Assembly (NCBI GenBank): GCA_947495985.1
Contig: CANMBD010000003.1
Span: 248,001 to 312,000, forward strand
Direction: 5' to 3'
Length of the DNA: 64,000 nt
Source: an uncultured Sphingomonadaceae bacterium
GTDB lineage: Bacteria > Pseudomonadota > Alphaproteobacteria > Sphingomonadales > Sphingomonadaceae
The translations under genes were made by a program, and so were the position numbers. Below the pieces are notes generated by a model that made no database searches, had not been told where the DNA came from, and saw nothing but the letters and a program-made list of their open reading frames with translations. Shown here one piece after another: positions 29,246 to 38,209 of the stretch; the first letter of the stretch is position 1, and every line of letters starts with the position of its first letter.

Positions 29246-29253
29246 ATTTGCTC

Positions 29254-30303
29254 CTAAGTTCCGTTATTCTTGAAATTCTGCGAAGAAAAAACACTGGTTT
29301 TGGCGACCGCCTGCAGTCCAAGAAGATTACCGTCAGGATCGCGGCCAAACATGATCTGCCCGCCATCCATCGGCGCAGGTTCCGACACGATCTTACCGCC
29401 AGCATCAACCAGCCGTTTGCGCGCCGCATCCATATCGGACACATCAAAGACAATCATATTGTAGCCAAGCGCATCAACCGGTCGTGGATCTTTCAAATCT
29501 TCGGTGGGATGGCTGTGATACTGGAACATCTCCAGTTCGAGATTGCGGATCTGGAACCACGCCATTTCCAGCTCGCTGCCGGACAGACCGGATACCTGGT
29601 CTACCTTTTCCCCAGAAACAGACATCAACCTGCCGACACGGCGCGGGCCGGGCTGATCCAGAAACACAGTATAGAAATCAACCAACCGGTCGATGTCAGG
29701 TGTAGCAAGCGACACATGCCGGATACGATACTGGTGTTTGGGAGGCGAGATGAGTTCCAGCTTCTCCACGTCAACATGTTCAATTTCCGAAATCAGCCCA
29801 TCGAAATCGCGCGCATAGGCATAATAGACGGGGTTCTGTGGATTGAGATGAACCATGTCCTTGGCGCCGATATGCTTGGCACCGCCTGCCAGAAATTTCT
29901 GATACGCCTGTGTTTTCTCATCAACCTGATAACAGACATGGGCAATGCCTGGACCCTGCACGTTCATTGGTTTGGTCGCTCGGGCTTTGGCAGATGGATT
30001 GGCAAATTGCATGAAGCGAATTTGTGCATTCACACTGCGCATCATCTGTGTCGATGCCGAAACCCCTGCTCGGCCGGCCAACTTGTCAAGGACCGGATTC
30101 TCTGAAATTTCAGACTGATCGACAGGCCGGAGATCGACCGAGCTGCCATATAGTGCGGCCGCCTTCTCTATATCGCTAACGGATGCGCCAACATAGTTGA
30201 CACCGGTAATGATCGAATCGGGAGGTACCGGCTCGCCTGCTGATCTGCCGCCACATGCGGTCAGCAGGAACACCATGCTCAGGGTTATTAGACTTTTCTT
30301 CAT
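29254..30303 (-). CDS. VOC-fold lipoprotein (glyoxalase/dioxygenase family)
   Basis: 349 residues with a lipoprotein signal (ITLSMVFLLTACGG, lipobox LTAC). The mature part holds two vicinal-oxygen-chelate modules: one at about 33-180 (GVNYVGASVSDIEKAAALYG, GPGIAHVCYQV) and one at about 190-335 (YRIRHVSLATPDIDRLVDFY, FGRDPDGNLLGLQ). Candidate metal ligands are His in IAHVCY and RHVSL and a Glu in ISEIEH. A lipid-anchored VOC protein is unusual, since most are cytosolic; it may act in the periplasm beside the PQQ enzyme. It starts the minus-strand operon, divergent from the TonB receptor. Confidence 0.85.
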   Translation of the reverse strand: MKKSLITLSMVFLLTACGGRSAGEPVPPDSIITGVNYVGASVSDIEKAAALYGSSVDLRPVDQSEISENPVLDKLAGRAGVSASTQMMRSVNAQIRFMQFANPSAKARATKPMNVQGPGIAHVCYQVDEKTQAYQKFLAGGAKHIGAKDMVHLNPQNPVYYAYARDFDGLISEIEHVDVEKLELISPPKHQYRIRHVSLATPDIDRLVDFYTVFLDQPGPRRVGRLMSVSGEKVDQVSGLSGSELEMAWFQIRNLELEMFQYHSHPTEDLKDPRPVDALGYNMIVFDVSDMDAARKRLVDAGGKIVSEPAPMDGGQIMFGRDPDGNLLGLQAVAKTSVFSSQNFKNNGT

Positions 30304-30492
30304 ATTGAACCTCTCGCTGCGACGGCATCTGGAAAACCAGTCCTGTCAGATTATCTCGGCTTTTCAGCATTCTAACGCGCTGTAGACCAAAAATGGGATG
30401 CACGATTCTCTCCCTGCCCTAAACCCTAAATGCATAATTAGTCAAATTAAAGGTTTTCAAATCATGATATTTGAGTATATCGGAAAGATAAA

Positions 30493-30507
30493 TGGACTAA
30501 ATGTCCA
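30493..30507. promoter_or_regulatory. candidate repressor operator upstream of TonB receptor
   Basis: Perfect palindrome TGGACTAAATGTCCA (5-5-5) at 29 bp before the receptor ATG, within the 232-bp divergent region. It is AT-flanked and well placed to block a promoter. The TetR-family gene at the other end of the cluster is the natural candidate to bind it, but no second copy was found before the tetR start. Confidence 0.35.
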
Positions 30508-30535
30508 ACTATAACGATATTTAAGGGAGGATAAT

Positions 30536-32953
30536 ATGCCGAAAGCTCGTTCCAATATGCCCATCCAAAACAGGCTTGCAGCATCTATTGCTGCTATCGC
30601 ACTTGCCGGCACGGCGAGCGCCGCCTTCGCGCAGGAACAGGATACACAGGGTGGAGACGACAATGTCATCATCGTGACTGCGCAGAAGAGATCCCAGGAT
30701 ATTCAAAATGTTCCGATCGCCATTTCCGCTTTCGATAGTGAAATACTTGAAAACAAGGTCGTGGATGATGCTGTCGATTTAAGCTTTTCCGTACCCAATC
30801 TGACGGTTGATATATTCGGCGCCTCACTCCGCGGGGTTGGCGATCTTGCGATTTCGGCAACCTCGGAATCCGGTCTCGGCTATCACGTAAACGGGGTATA
30901 TCTGGGATCTGCTGCAACCGAAGCGGAATATTATGATCTGGAACGGATCGAAGTTTTACGCGGCCCGCAAGGCACACTCTATGGACGCAATACGACCGCC
31001 GGCGTGCTGAATGTAATTACGCAAAAGGCCACTGATGAATTCGAAGGCTATGTCACTGCTGGCTATGGCAATTTCAACTCCATAAAGCTGCGCGGTGCGA
31101 TAAATTTGCCTATAACTGATAACCTGTCGACCCGGGTCGCGGGTTTTTTCCTCGACCGGGATGGCTACGCTACCAACCTCTTCACAGTTAACGATGTCGA
31201 TGATCGCGAGATGTTCGGGCTGCGCAGCAGTACCAAGCTTGAGTTTGGAGACACACGCGCAGACCTGGTTGTTTCTTACTTCAAGGAAGATGACCGGCGT
31301 CTGACACGGACCAAGGTCCTTTGTGAAAAGGATGCCGTGCTAGGCTGCTCTCCTCTTCAGGTCGGCTTTGGAACACCGGACTCCAGAGGCACACTCTTCA
31401 ACACATTGGGCGCGGTCACCGGGGTGATTGCCACCGGCTTTGGACCAGCGGCGGTCGACTATTATGCGAACAGCGTCAATCCGGCCGACACTCGGCTGAT
31501 CAACGAAGATGTTGACCCAACCTATTTTGTAGAGGAATGGAGCGCTTCACTCGAAATCACGCATGATTTTGGCGACCTGACACTAACGTCACTTAGCGGC
31601 TATCAGCAAATCGAACGCGGCTTGTTCAAGGATTTTGATCGCTTCGTTCCGTCGCAAGGGTTGACGCGCCCGATAACCTTTGACTTCTTTGCTGACGGCA
31701 ATCCGATTACCACGGAGATGATCCTGACCGGTCGCCGCGATCAGAGCGAAGCACGCGAATATTATCAGGAACTGCGACTGGCATCCGACTTTGCCGGACC
31801 GATCAACTTCATTGTCGGCGGCAATTATTATAATCGCCGCAGTTCAGGTTCAGCCAATTTTACCCACGTCACAATCGCAGCCCGTCAACAGCAGCTCGGG
31901 TTCCCGGATGCGTTCGCTTCATTGATAACCGAATCCAATCCCGTGAAGACAAAGAGTTTCGGTATTTTCGGTGAGGTCTATTTCGATTTGTCTGATGACA
32001 CCCGTCTGACCGGTGGTCTGCGTTATTCTCGCGACGACAAAACCATCCAGACTCGTCAGATATTCCTGAATCCCCAGGCCGACGGCAGCCTGCCCGATTT
32101 CACTTTTGGTGAGTTTGAAAAAGGCGTGGTGACCGGACGTATTGTTTTGGACCACCAAATTACACCAGACCTGCTCGGTTATGTCAGTGCTTCTCGCGGT
32201 TACAAGGCGGGCGGTATCAATCCCGGCGAGGTCGGTGTCGAGACACAGGGCTTTGACCCCGAATTCCTGAATGCCTTTGAAATCGGCCTGAAAGGCTCTT
32301 CATCAGATGGCAGCTTCACCGGGAATGTCTCGGCCTTCTATTATGATTATAAAGATCTGCAAATTGGCCAGACGACTGCAACAGCGTCTTTGACTATCAA
32401 TACAGATGCTACGATCTGGGGCGTGGAAGCGGAATTCGGTCTTCGGCCGAGCAGCCGTTTTCAGGTCGATGGCAGCTTTTCCTATCTTAACACCCAGGTG
32501 AATGATTTCGCCTCCATTGACGAGACTGATCCTTTTGGCATCGCGCCGGGGACTGTGGTTTCAGAGGTAACAGCCGCGGGTGTTGTGAAGGACGTAGATG
32601 GCAATTCTCTGCCTTTCTCGCCCGACATCAAGATCGCAATTGGCGCTCAGTATGAAATTCCTGTGGGTGGCTGGACACTTACCCCGCGGATTGATCATTA
32701 TCTGCAGAGTGAGTTTGCAAGTTCTATCTTCAGCAAGCCGATCGATATATTTGATGGCTATAGCCAGACCGATTTCAAACTTTTGCTAGCTCCTGACGGC
32801 GGCGATTGGGAAATTCGCGGCTATGTGAAAAACCTGTTCAACAATGATGATATCACACGTGTTTTGCCTGCCGGTCGCCTCGTTGGGCGTTTTAGAGAAG
32901 TAGTGATATTGGAGCCGCGCACCTATGGTGTCGAAGCTACCATCCGCTTTTGA
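30536..32953 (+). CDS. TonB-dependent outer-membrane receptor
   Basis: 805 residues with a signal peptide cleaved after AFA (about 32), the TonB box VIIVTAQKR, a plug domain (about 50-165, VPIAISAFDSEIL, VEVLRGPQGTLYGRNTTAGV-like segment) and a 22-strand barrel ending in F (TYGVEATIRF). An excellent ribosome site, AAGGGAGG (30523-30530), fixes the ATG. It belongs to the large sphingomonad group that takes up carbohydrates, aromatics or lignin-type compounds rather than iron; no sigma/anti-sigma signalling domain is present. Divergent from the VOC-SDR-PQQ operon, it probably imports their substrate. Confidence 0.93.
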   Translation: MPKARSNMPIQNRLAASIAAIALAGTASAAFAQEQDTQGGDDNVIIVTAQKRSQDIQNVPIAISAFDSEILENKVVDDAVDLSFSVPNLTVDIFGASLRGVGDLAISATSESGLGYHVNGVYLGSAATEAEYYDLERIEVLRGPQGTLYGRNTTAGVLNVITQKATDEFEGYVTAGYGNFNSIKLRGAINLPITDNLSTRVAGFFLDRDGYATNLFTVNDVDDREMFGLRSSTKLEFGDTRADLVVSYFKEDDRRLTRTKVLCEKDAVLGCSPLQVGFGTPDSRGTLFNTLGAVTGVIATGFGPAAVDYYANSVNPADTRLINEDVDPTYFVEEWSASLEITHDFGDLTLTSLSGYQQIERGLFKDFDRFVPSQGLTRPITFDFFADGNPITTEMILTGRRDQSEAREYYQELRLASDFAGPINFIVGGNYYNRRSSGSANFTHVTIAARQQQLGFPDAFASLITESNPVKTKSFGIFGEVYFDLSDDTRLTGGLRYSRDDKTIQTRQIFLNPQADGSLPDFTFGEFEKGVVTGRIVLDHQITPDLLGYVSASRGYKAGGINPGEVGVETQGFDPEFLNAFEIGLKGSSSDGSFTGNVSAFYYDYKDLQIGQTTATASLTINTDATIWGVEAEFGLRPSSRFQVDGSFSYLNTQVNDFASIDETDPFGIAPGTVVSEVTAAGVVKDVDGNSLPFSPDIKIAIGAQYEIPVGGWTLTPRIDHYLQSEFASSIFSKPIDIFDGYSQTDFKLLLAPDGGDWEIRGYVKNLFNNDDITRVLPAGRLVGRFREVVILEPRTYGVEATIRF

Positions 32954-32981
32954 TGACTAGATAATAAACTTCTCTCCAAGG

Positions 32982-33014
32982 ATAGCCCGGTACAGTTTGT
33001 GCCGGGCTATTTTC
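32982..33014 (+). terminator. rho-independent terminator after TonB receptor
   Basis: ATAGCCCGG (32982-32990) pairs with CCGGGCTAT (33002-33010) around an 11-nt loop, then TTTT. It lies 28 bp after the receptor stop. Confidence 0.85.
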
Positions 33015-33036
33015 TTACCAATCTGTCGGCGCATCT

Positions 33037-33191
33037 CAATGCCTGATTGATCACCTGAATGCTGACAAAGTGCATATTGTCGGTCATGACTGGGGCCCAC
33101 TTTCGCGTTCGGTTTTGCCCAAAGCTATCCGAAACGCGTGGCCAGCATAACGGGATTGAGTGCGCTACCGCAAATATGCTGTCAGGCCTGA
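33037..33191 (+). pseudogene. alpha/beta-hydrolase fragment, frameshifted
   Basis: Two overlapping frames join into one hydrolase piece. The first (from 33037) reads LIDHLNADKVHIVGHDWG, the nucleophile-elbow region of epoxide hydrolase or haloalkane dehalogenase-like enzymes, with Asp as nucleophile. The second, shifted frame (from about 33099) continues as TFAFGFAQSYPKRVASITGL and SALP, the next conserved helix, up to a TGA at 33189-33191. There is no start, N-terminus or C-terminal half. This is a decayed remnant lying between the TonB receptor terminator and tetR, and suggests the cluster once included a hydrolase. The 350-bp gap holds nothing else I can support. Confidence 0.7.
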
Positions 33192-33303
33192 TGCTGCGCG
33201 ATAGCTCGCTCAGGCAGGCTCAAGCCTGTATGACCGTTTGAAAAATGGCTAATCCCTTGCTCATCATGGCATTGGGTAGTGACAAAAGGGTTTGGATGGA
33301 CGC

Positions 33304-33933
33304 CTATCTCTCGAGTTTTTTCTTTCGTGTGAAATAGTCGAAGCGGGCCATCGTGTATGTCCCAATCATCATGGAAACCGTTACGTCTTCCAACTCCTGC
33401 AGATCCATATCACTGCGCAGCAGAAATTCTCCGGCTGCAGCAGGTATACCCAGGGATATATCGGTCACCGCTCGGGCAATCTCTGGCGGCATATCAAAAT
33501 TTTTGACCACCAAGTCAGAAAAATATTTCACCGCAACTTCGCGATTGTAACGAGCCGGATGATAAAGTTTCGCAATGGAAGGGTCAGCAAGCAGAGGCTC
33601 TATGATAAGTCCGCGCTCCGCGATAAAGCTGAGATAGACATGCGTTGTGCCACGAACCAGTTCTTCAAAAGTAGTGGCTTTTTCAGCCACAGCGACTTGA
33701 CGTTTCCACCGGATGGTTAGTTCACGTTCCAGCAGCTCTTTCAAAAGGTGAGAGAGGCTGTCAAAATACTTGTACATCAATGATTTGCTGACATCCGCTT
33801 TCTGGCCAATGGCTTCCATCGAAACCTTGGACATCCCGCTTGTCGAAATCAGCTCTGCTGCGCTATCAAGTATCATGGAGCGCCGGACTTCCGGGCTAAA
33901 TCTCCGTTTTGTTTTCTGTGCTAGTTGTTCCAT
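33304..33933 (-). CDS. TetR/AcrR family transcriptional regulator
   Basis: 209 residues. The N-terminal helix-turn-helix (about 12-60) reads RRSMILDSAAELISTSG, then VSMEAIGQKADVSKSLMYKYF, the usual TetR recognition helix. The all-helical ligand domain follows. It closes the TonB-receptor/PQQ-dehydrogenase locus and is the likely local repressor, released by a substrate of the pathway; this is inferred from position only. Confidence 0.9.
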   Translation of the reverse strand: MEQLAQKTKRRFSPEVRRSMILDSAAELISTSGMSKVSMEAIGQKADVSKSLMYKYFDSLSHLLKELLERELTIRWKRQVAVAEKATTFEELVRGTTHVYLSFIAERGLIIEPLLADPSIAKLYHPARYNREVAVKYFSDLVVKNFDMPPEIARAVTDISLGIPAAAGEFLLRSDMDLQELEDVTVSMMIGTYTMARFDYFTRKKKLER

Positions 33934-33972
33934 TCAAATAAATATTCCCTAAAAACTCTAATCGCAACGATA

Positions 33973-34227
33973 TCACATCATCAAGCTCTGCACAGTATTG
34001 CTTCTAAAACCACTTTCAGATTTTTGGTAGATAGATTGAACAATGGTGATTCCGCTTTCGCCCCAAAGCGGACTGATTGCTTTTCCCATTAAAACCACAA
34101 GAAACTCCTCATTCACCGTTCCGGCGCCTTCCAACCAATGCCTGCCGCAGAAATAGACTGTTTTACAATTGTTGTAGTCAGCAGGGCTGGTCACCAACGG
34201 ATTTGATGCTAGAAAGGATCCTCTCAT
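33973..34227 (-). CDS. possible small protein, unknown
   Basis: Open frame of about 84 residues just upstream of tetR on the same strand, reading through VYFCGRHWLEGAG, NEEFLVVLMGKAISPLWG and ITIVQSIYQKSESGF. Residue makeup looks protein-like, but no ribosome site precedes the ATG at 34227, and it sits in the divergent region in front of the LytM gene. No family is recognised; it could be a remnant. Confidence 0.3.
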   Translation of the reverse strand: MRGSFLASNPLVTSPADYNNCKTVYFCGRHWLEGAGTVNEEFLVVLMGKAISPLWGESGITIVQSIYQKSESGFRSNTVQSLMM

Positions 34228-34258
34228 AGGGGTGAGAGCGAGTGAACGGGGGCGTTCT

Positions 34259-35356
34259 ATGCGTAAGATTTTATTCCTTTTTCTGGTATTTTCCGTATCT
34301 GCCTGCATTCCGCCGGGCCGCGATTATGGCTGGCCGCAGAACCGGGCAGCAGATGGTCCTGAACCGATATTACAAACGGATGCTTCTGTTTTTGGCCAGA
34401 GCCCGGACGAGGCACCGCCGCCAACCTGGACAGCGCACCGCGTAACACCCAATGCGGTGAAGATTGAAGACAGCATATATACAGTAAAATCCGGCGACAC
34501 GTTGCGCGGCATAGCCAATCGTACCGGCGCAAGTTCGGAGCTTATTGCAGCAAACAACAATTTGACCGCGCCTTATATCATCAGGCCGGGCCAGAAATTG
34601 CAAATCACCGGCGGCCGCTATCATGGGGTGAATGGCGGTGAGACCGGGATTGCCATTGCCAGGGCCTATGGCGTTCCGTGGCGGGATGTGGTGGCGCTCA
34701 ACGGTTTGGAAGAACCGTTTATCCTGCGGGTGGGGCAAAGGCTATTGCTGCCAGCGGCCACACCAATTGATCCGCAGAGCATGTCCATTGAACAGCGGGC
34801 AGCGGCCTTTGATCTGGATATCGATGATATCGTGACCGGCAGTCAACCGGCGCTGGCCAGCGCGACGACCGCGGATGAGCCATCTGATTGGCGCAAGGCA
34901 ATTGCGCGACAGGAAAAACCGGCGAAAACAGCGACAAAAAAACCGGCCGCAATCATCACGCCAAATGCGTTTTCTGGCCGGTTCAATTGGCCGGTGGAAG
35001 GAAAGCTGCTCTCCAGCTTTGGCAGCAAGGGGGGCGGTAAGGTGAATGACGGTCTGAATATAGGCGTGGCCAAGGGAACGCCCATAAGAGCATCAGCAGA
35101 CGGTGTAGTTGCCTATAGCGGCGATGAAATTGGGGTGTTCGGGGGTTTGATCCTGCTCAACCATGGCGATGGCTGGGTTACCGCTTATGGCCATGCGGAC
35201 AAATTAAATGTTACGCGTGGACAAAAGATCAAGGCTGGTGATATTATCGGCCTGGCTGGAGACAGCGGCTATGTACAGGAACCGCAATTGCATTTTGAAA
35301 TCCGTAAAGATCGAAAGCCGGTAAACCCCGTCTCCCATCTGCCGAAGCGGACCTGA
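34259..35356 (+). CDS. LysM/LytM (M23-fold) lipoprotein, NlpD-like
   Basis: 365 residues from the ATG at 34259, lipoprotein signal ending VSVSAC. Two LysM domains (about 75-120, YTVKSGDTLRGIANRTGAS; and about 125-170) precede a C-terminal M23 fold (about 240-360). The C-terminal HxH is kept (LHFEIR), as is YGHADKL, but the first metal His of the usual HxGxD is missing: the sequence is VNDGLNIGVAKG. This pattern fits NlpD/EnvC-type non-catalytic LytM factors that activate cell-division amidases. In alphaproteobacteria this gene often follows surE/pcm; here the next gene is a K+ channel 7 bp away. Confidence 0.9.
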   Translation: MRKILFLFLVFSVSACIPPGRDYGWPQNRAADGPEPILQTDASVFGQSPDEAPPPTWTAHRVTPNAVKIEDSIYTVKSGDTLRGIANRTGASSELIAANNNLTAPYIIRPGQKLQITGGRYHGVNGGETGIAIARAYGVPWRDVVALNGLEEPFILRVGQRLLLPAATPIDPQSMSIEQRAAAFDLDIDDIVTGSQPALASATTADEPSDWRKAIARQEKPAKTATKKPAAIITPNAFSGRFNWPVEGKLLSSFGSKGGGKVNDGLNIGVAKGTPIRASADGVVAYSGDEIGVFGGLILLNHGDGWVTAYGHADKLNVTRGQKIKAGDIIGLAGDSGYVQEPQLHFEIRKDRKPVNPVSHLPKRT

Positions 35357-35363
35357 TGACTCT

Positions 35364-36437
35364 ATGGCCCGGCGCTATTCCCGCAACATCTCCGACTATC
35401 TGACGCTGCGGCGCCAGTCGAGCCTGCCGGTCTGGCTGGATATTACATGGCGTGTCGCATTTGTGTTGGGCCTGATCGCGACGGCGGTGGCCGTGCACTG
35501 GTTTGATCGCAACGGGTTGCAGGACAGCTATGACGGCCATGTCAGTTTTCTTGATGTTGTCTATTTCACGATGATATCAATTACGACGACTGGCTATGGG
35601 GATATCGCCCCGGTGACAGAGCGGGCGCGTATGTTCGACGCCCTGGTCGTGACTCCCATTCGCATCTTCGTTGTGCTTATATTTGTCGGCACGGCCTATA
35701 ATTTTGTATTCAAAAGAACCTGGGACAATTGGCGCATGAAAATCATCCAGAATAATTTGCACGATCATATCGTGATCGCCGGTTTCGGAACCAGCGGCAA
35801 GGAAGCCGTGCAGGAACTGATCGCCCGCGGCACCAACCCCGAAGAAATTGTCGTTGTCGACCCGTTTGACGAAGCCTTGGCACAGGCCGAAAAACTGGGC
35901 TGTGCGGTGATTAATGGCGACGCGACGCGGGATGTGACTTTGATGAACGTCAAGATTTCCCGCGCACGATCAATGATCGTTTCGGCGGGGCGTGATGATA
36001 CCAGTATCCTGATTGTACTGACCGCGCGCCATCTCGCCTATCATCTGCCGATCAGCGTATCGGTTCGGGCTGCGGACAATGAACTTCTCGCACGGCAGGC
36101 AGGCGCGACGACCGTAATTAATCCGGTGAGCTTTGCCGGATTGCTGCTGGCAGGCAGCTGTGAAGGCGCAAAAATATCCGACTATCTCAGCGATCTTGCT
36201 TCGGCCACCGGACGGGTCAAACTGGTCCAGCGCCCGGTTGAGGAAGAGGAAGTCGGCATGGCGATGAAAGATATTGTCAAAGATGGGCTGGGTGTCCGTA
36301 TCTACCGCGACAACAACATGTACGGATTTTGGGAAGAAGAAGCCAAAAAGCTTGAGGCTGGCGACATTATTGTCGAGATCACGCCAGGCAATGGCTCCGG
36401 GAGCAGTGCTGCCGGGGAAGAAGCAAAAGCCGACTAG
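35364..36437 (+). CDS. two-helix potassium channel with TrkA-N (RCK) domain
   Basis: 357 residues. Two membrane helices (about 27-50 and 92-112) flank the pore loop with selectivity filter ITTTGYGDIAPV. The cytosolic RCK/TrkA-N Rossmann domain begins at about 133 with HIVIAGFGTSGKEAVQELI and has VVVDPFDEALAQAEKLG and INGDATRDVTL. A smaller regulatory C-terminal part follows. It should form a K+ channel gated by a nucleotide or ion bound to the RCK ring. Starts 7 bp after the LytM lipoprotein gene, so probably cotranscribed. Confidence 0.92.
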   Translation: MARRYSRNISDYLTLRRQSSLPVWLDITWRVAFVLGLIATAVAVHWFDRNGLQDSYDGHVSFLDVVYFTMISITTTGYGDIAPVTERARMFDALVVTPIRIFVVLIFVGTAYNFVFKRTWDNWRMKIIQNNLHDHIVIAGFGTSGKEAVQELIARGTNPEEIVVVDPFDEALAQAEKLGCAVINGDATRDVTLMNVKISRARSMIVSAGRDDTSILIVLTARHLAYHLPISVSVRAADNELLARQAGATTVINPVSFAGLLLAGSCEGAKISDYLSDLASATGRVKLVQRPVEEEEVGMAMKDIVKDGLGVRIYRDNNMYGFWEEEAKKLEAGDIIVEITPGNGSGSSAAGEEAKAD

Positions 36438-36512
36438 CCGGCCTATGTTGCACCTGCGAACAAACATGCTATGCAGTGACACTGATAGCTGGCGTTTTCT
36501 GGGAGAAATGCA

Positions 36513-37238
36513 ATGAAACAGGCCAAAACGATACCAATGCCAAGCGGCCTGCGTCCGCCGAACCGGCTCGCTCAGTTTAGCGAACTAGCGCTGCCGCTCG
36601 ACTTTGTGCACTTTGGACTTCAATGGCCGCGCGTTGTGACCGCTCCCAGAGGAGATGGCCGTCCGGTTTTCCTGATACCGGGCTATGGTGGCAGCGAATT
36701 GTCGATGGGGCCGTTGAAAACCTTTTTGACCGGTCTGGACTATGAAGTCTCTGATTGGGGGCTGGGCAGGAACCAGGGCTCGGTTGATCGGGATGTGGAG
36801 CGTTTTACCGCTGTTGCGGAAGAACAATATAACAGCAATGATCGGCAGCCATTGACGCTAATCGGCTGGTCACTCGGCGGGATTATCGCACGCGAGGTTG
36901 CGCGGCTCTCCCCCGATCTGGTCCGTGAAGTGATCACAATGGGTACGCCGATCATTGGCGGGCCGAAATATACGACACCGGGGCAACGTTATGCGAAGTC
37001 CGCACAGATCAATCTCGATAGATTCGAAAAAGAAGTCCATGCCCGTAACAGCATCGGGTTCAGCCAGCCGTTGACCGTGATCTATTCCAACCGTGATGGC
37101 ATTGTCGGGCCGGATATCGCCAAGGATATCTATAATCCGCAGGCGCGCAATATCAGAGTCGATGGCGGGCATCTGGGGCTTGGTTTCAATCCCAAAGTGT
37201 GGCGGATTATCGCTGACACGCTGGCAGGACGGGCGTGA
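36513..37238 (+). CDS. alpha/beta hydrolase, lipase/esterase-like
   Basis: 241 residues without a signal peptide. The oxyanion region is VFLIPGYGGSELSMGPL, the nucleophile elbow is IGWSLGGIIAREVA (Ser), the acid is in YSNRDGIVG and the His in VDGGHLGLGFNP. The PGAP1/lipase class 2-like layout suggests an esterase acting on lipids; the substrate is unknown. It stands alone, 75 bp after the channel gene. Confidence 0.85.
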   Translation: MKQAKTIPMPSGLRPPNRLAQFSELALPLDFVHFGLQWPRVVTAPRGDGRPVFLIPGYGGSELSMGPLKTFLTGLDYEVSDWGLGRNQGSVDRDVERFTAVAEEQYNSNDRQPLTLIGWSLGGIIAREVARLSPDLVREVITMGTPIIGGPKYTTPGQRYAKSAQINLDRFEKEVHARNSIGFSQPLTVIYSNRDGIVGPDIAKDIYNPQARNIRVDGGHLGLGFNPKVWRIIADTLAGRA

Positions 37239-37297
37239 CCGCCTGCACCTTGTAACCGGACAAAATTCGGCATATCCTCCTGCGCAGGAGAGAAAAT

Positions 37298-38194
37298 ATG
37301 CCGCAATTACAAAGACTATCCGCCGCCAGTGATCCGGAAAAGCTGGCGCAGGCTTTACGCGATGATGGCGCCGCGATTGTCGAGAATGTCCTCGATGCCG
37401 CCGCCTTGGAACGGCTGAAATCGGAAATCATGCCCTATGTAGAGGCGACTGAACCTGGCCGGGATGATTTCACCGGGCGCAAGACGACACGCACTGGTGC
37501 GCTGGTTGCGCGGTCCGAGGCGTGCCGCGATCTTGTCATGGATGATTTGATTTTGGGCGGTGCTAATGCCTTTCTGAAACCCTTTTGCGAGCGGGTGCAG
37601 CTTCACCTGACGCAGCTGATCCGTATCCAGCCGGGACAGGTTAAACAACCGCTCCACCGCGACCGGCTGGCCTGGGGCGGCTTTCTGCAGGACAGCATTG
37701 AACCGCAGTTTAACACGATCTGGGCGGTTACCGATTTTACGCAGGAAAACGGCGCGACGCAGGTCGTACCCGGTTCCAATAACTGGGAAGCGGGGCGCGA
37801 AGCCAAGCCGGATGAAATCCAATATGCCGAGATGAAGGCGGGGTCCGTGCTGGTCTATTCGGGGTCAGTCATTCATAGCGGCGGGGCCAATGAGGCCGAT
37901 CATGACCGAATGGGATTGAATATCACCTATGCGCTCGGCTGGCTGCGGCAAGAGGAAAACCAATATCTCTCTTGTCCGCCGCATATTGCCAAGGATTTCG
38001 ACCCGGCGCTGCGGGACCTGCTCGGCTATTGCATGGGCAGCTATGCGCTCGGCTATTACACGCCGCCCACCGGACCGGGCGAAAGTCCCGAAGTGGTGCC
38101 GCCGGAATTTCTTTTCTCCGGCAAGGTGACCGACTGGAGCGACGGCGACGATCTCTACGAAAGCGTCAGTCGGCGCTCCAGCGAAACGGTGTAG
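37298..38194 (+). CDS. phytanoyl-CoA dioxygenase family protein
   Basis: 298 residues, Fe(II)/2-oxoglutarate-dependent dioxygenase fold. The HxD motif is in QPLHRDRLAWGG, the distal His in SGSVIHSGGANEADHDRMGL and the 2-oxoglutarate-binding Arg shortly after. This group hydroxylates small molecules, from lipid-CoA to natural products; the exact reaction cannot be assigned. It is preceded by a good GGAG site and ends 15 bp from the convergent DUF1761 gene. Confidence 0.87.
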   Translation: MPQLQRLSAASDPEKLAQALRDDGAAIVENVLDAAALERLKSEIMPYVEATEPGRDDFTGRKTTRTGALVARSEACRDLVMDDLILGGANAFLKPFCERVQLHLTQLIRIQPGQVKQPLHRDRLAWGGFLQDSIEPQFNTIWAVTDFTQENGATQVVPGSNNWEAGREAKPDEIQYAEMKAGSVLVYSGSVIHSGGANEADHDRMGLNITYALGWLRQEENQYLSCPPHIAKDFDPALRDLLGYCMGSYALGYYTPPTGPGESPEVVPPEFLFSGKVTDWSDGDDLYESVSRRSSETV

Positions 38195-38209
38195 TTGTCT
38201 GGAGCAGCG

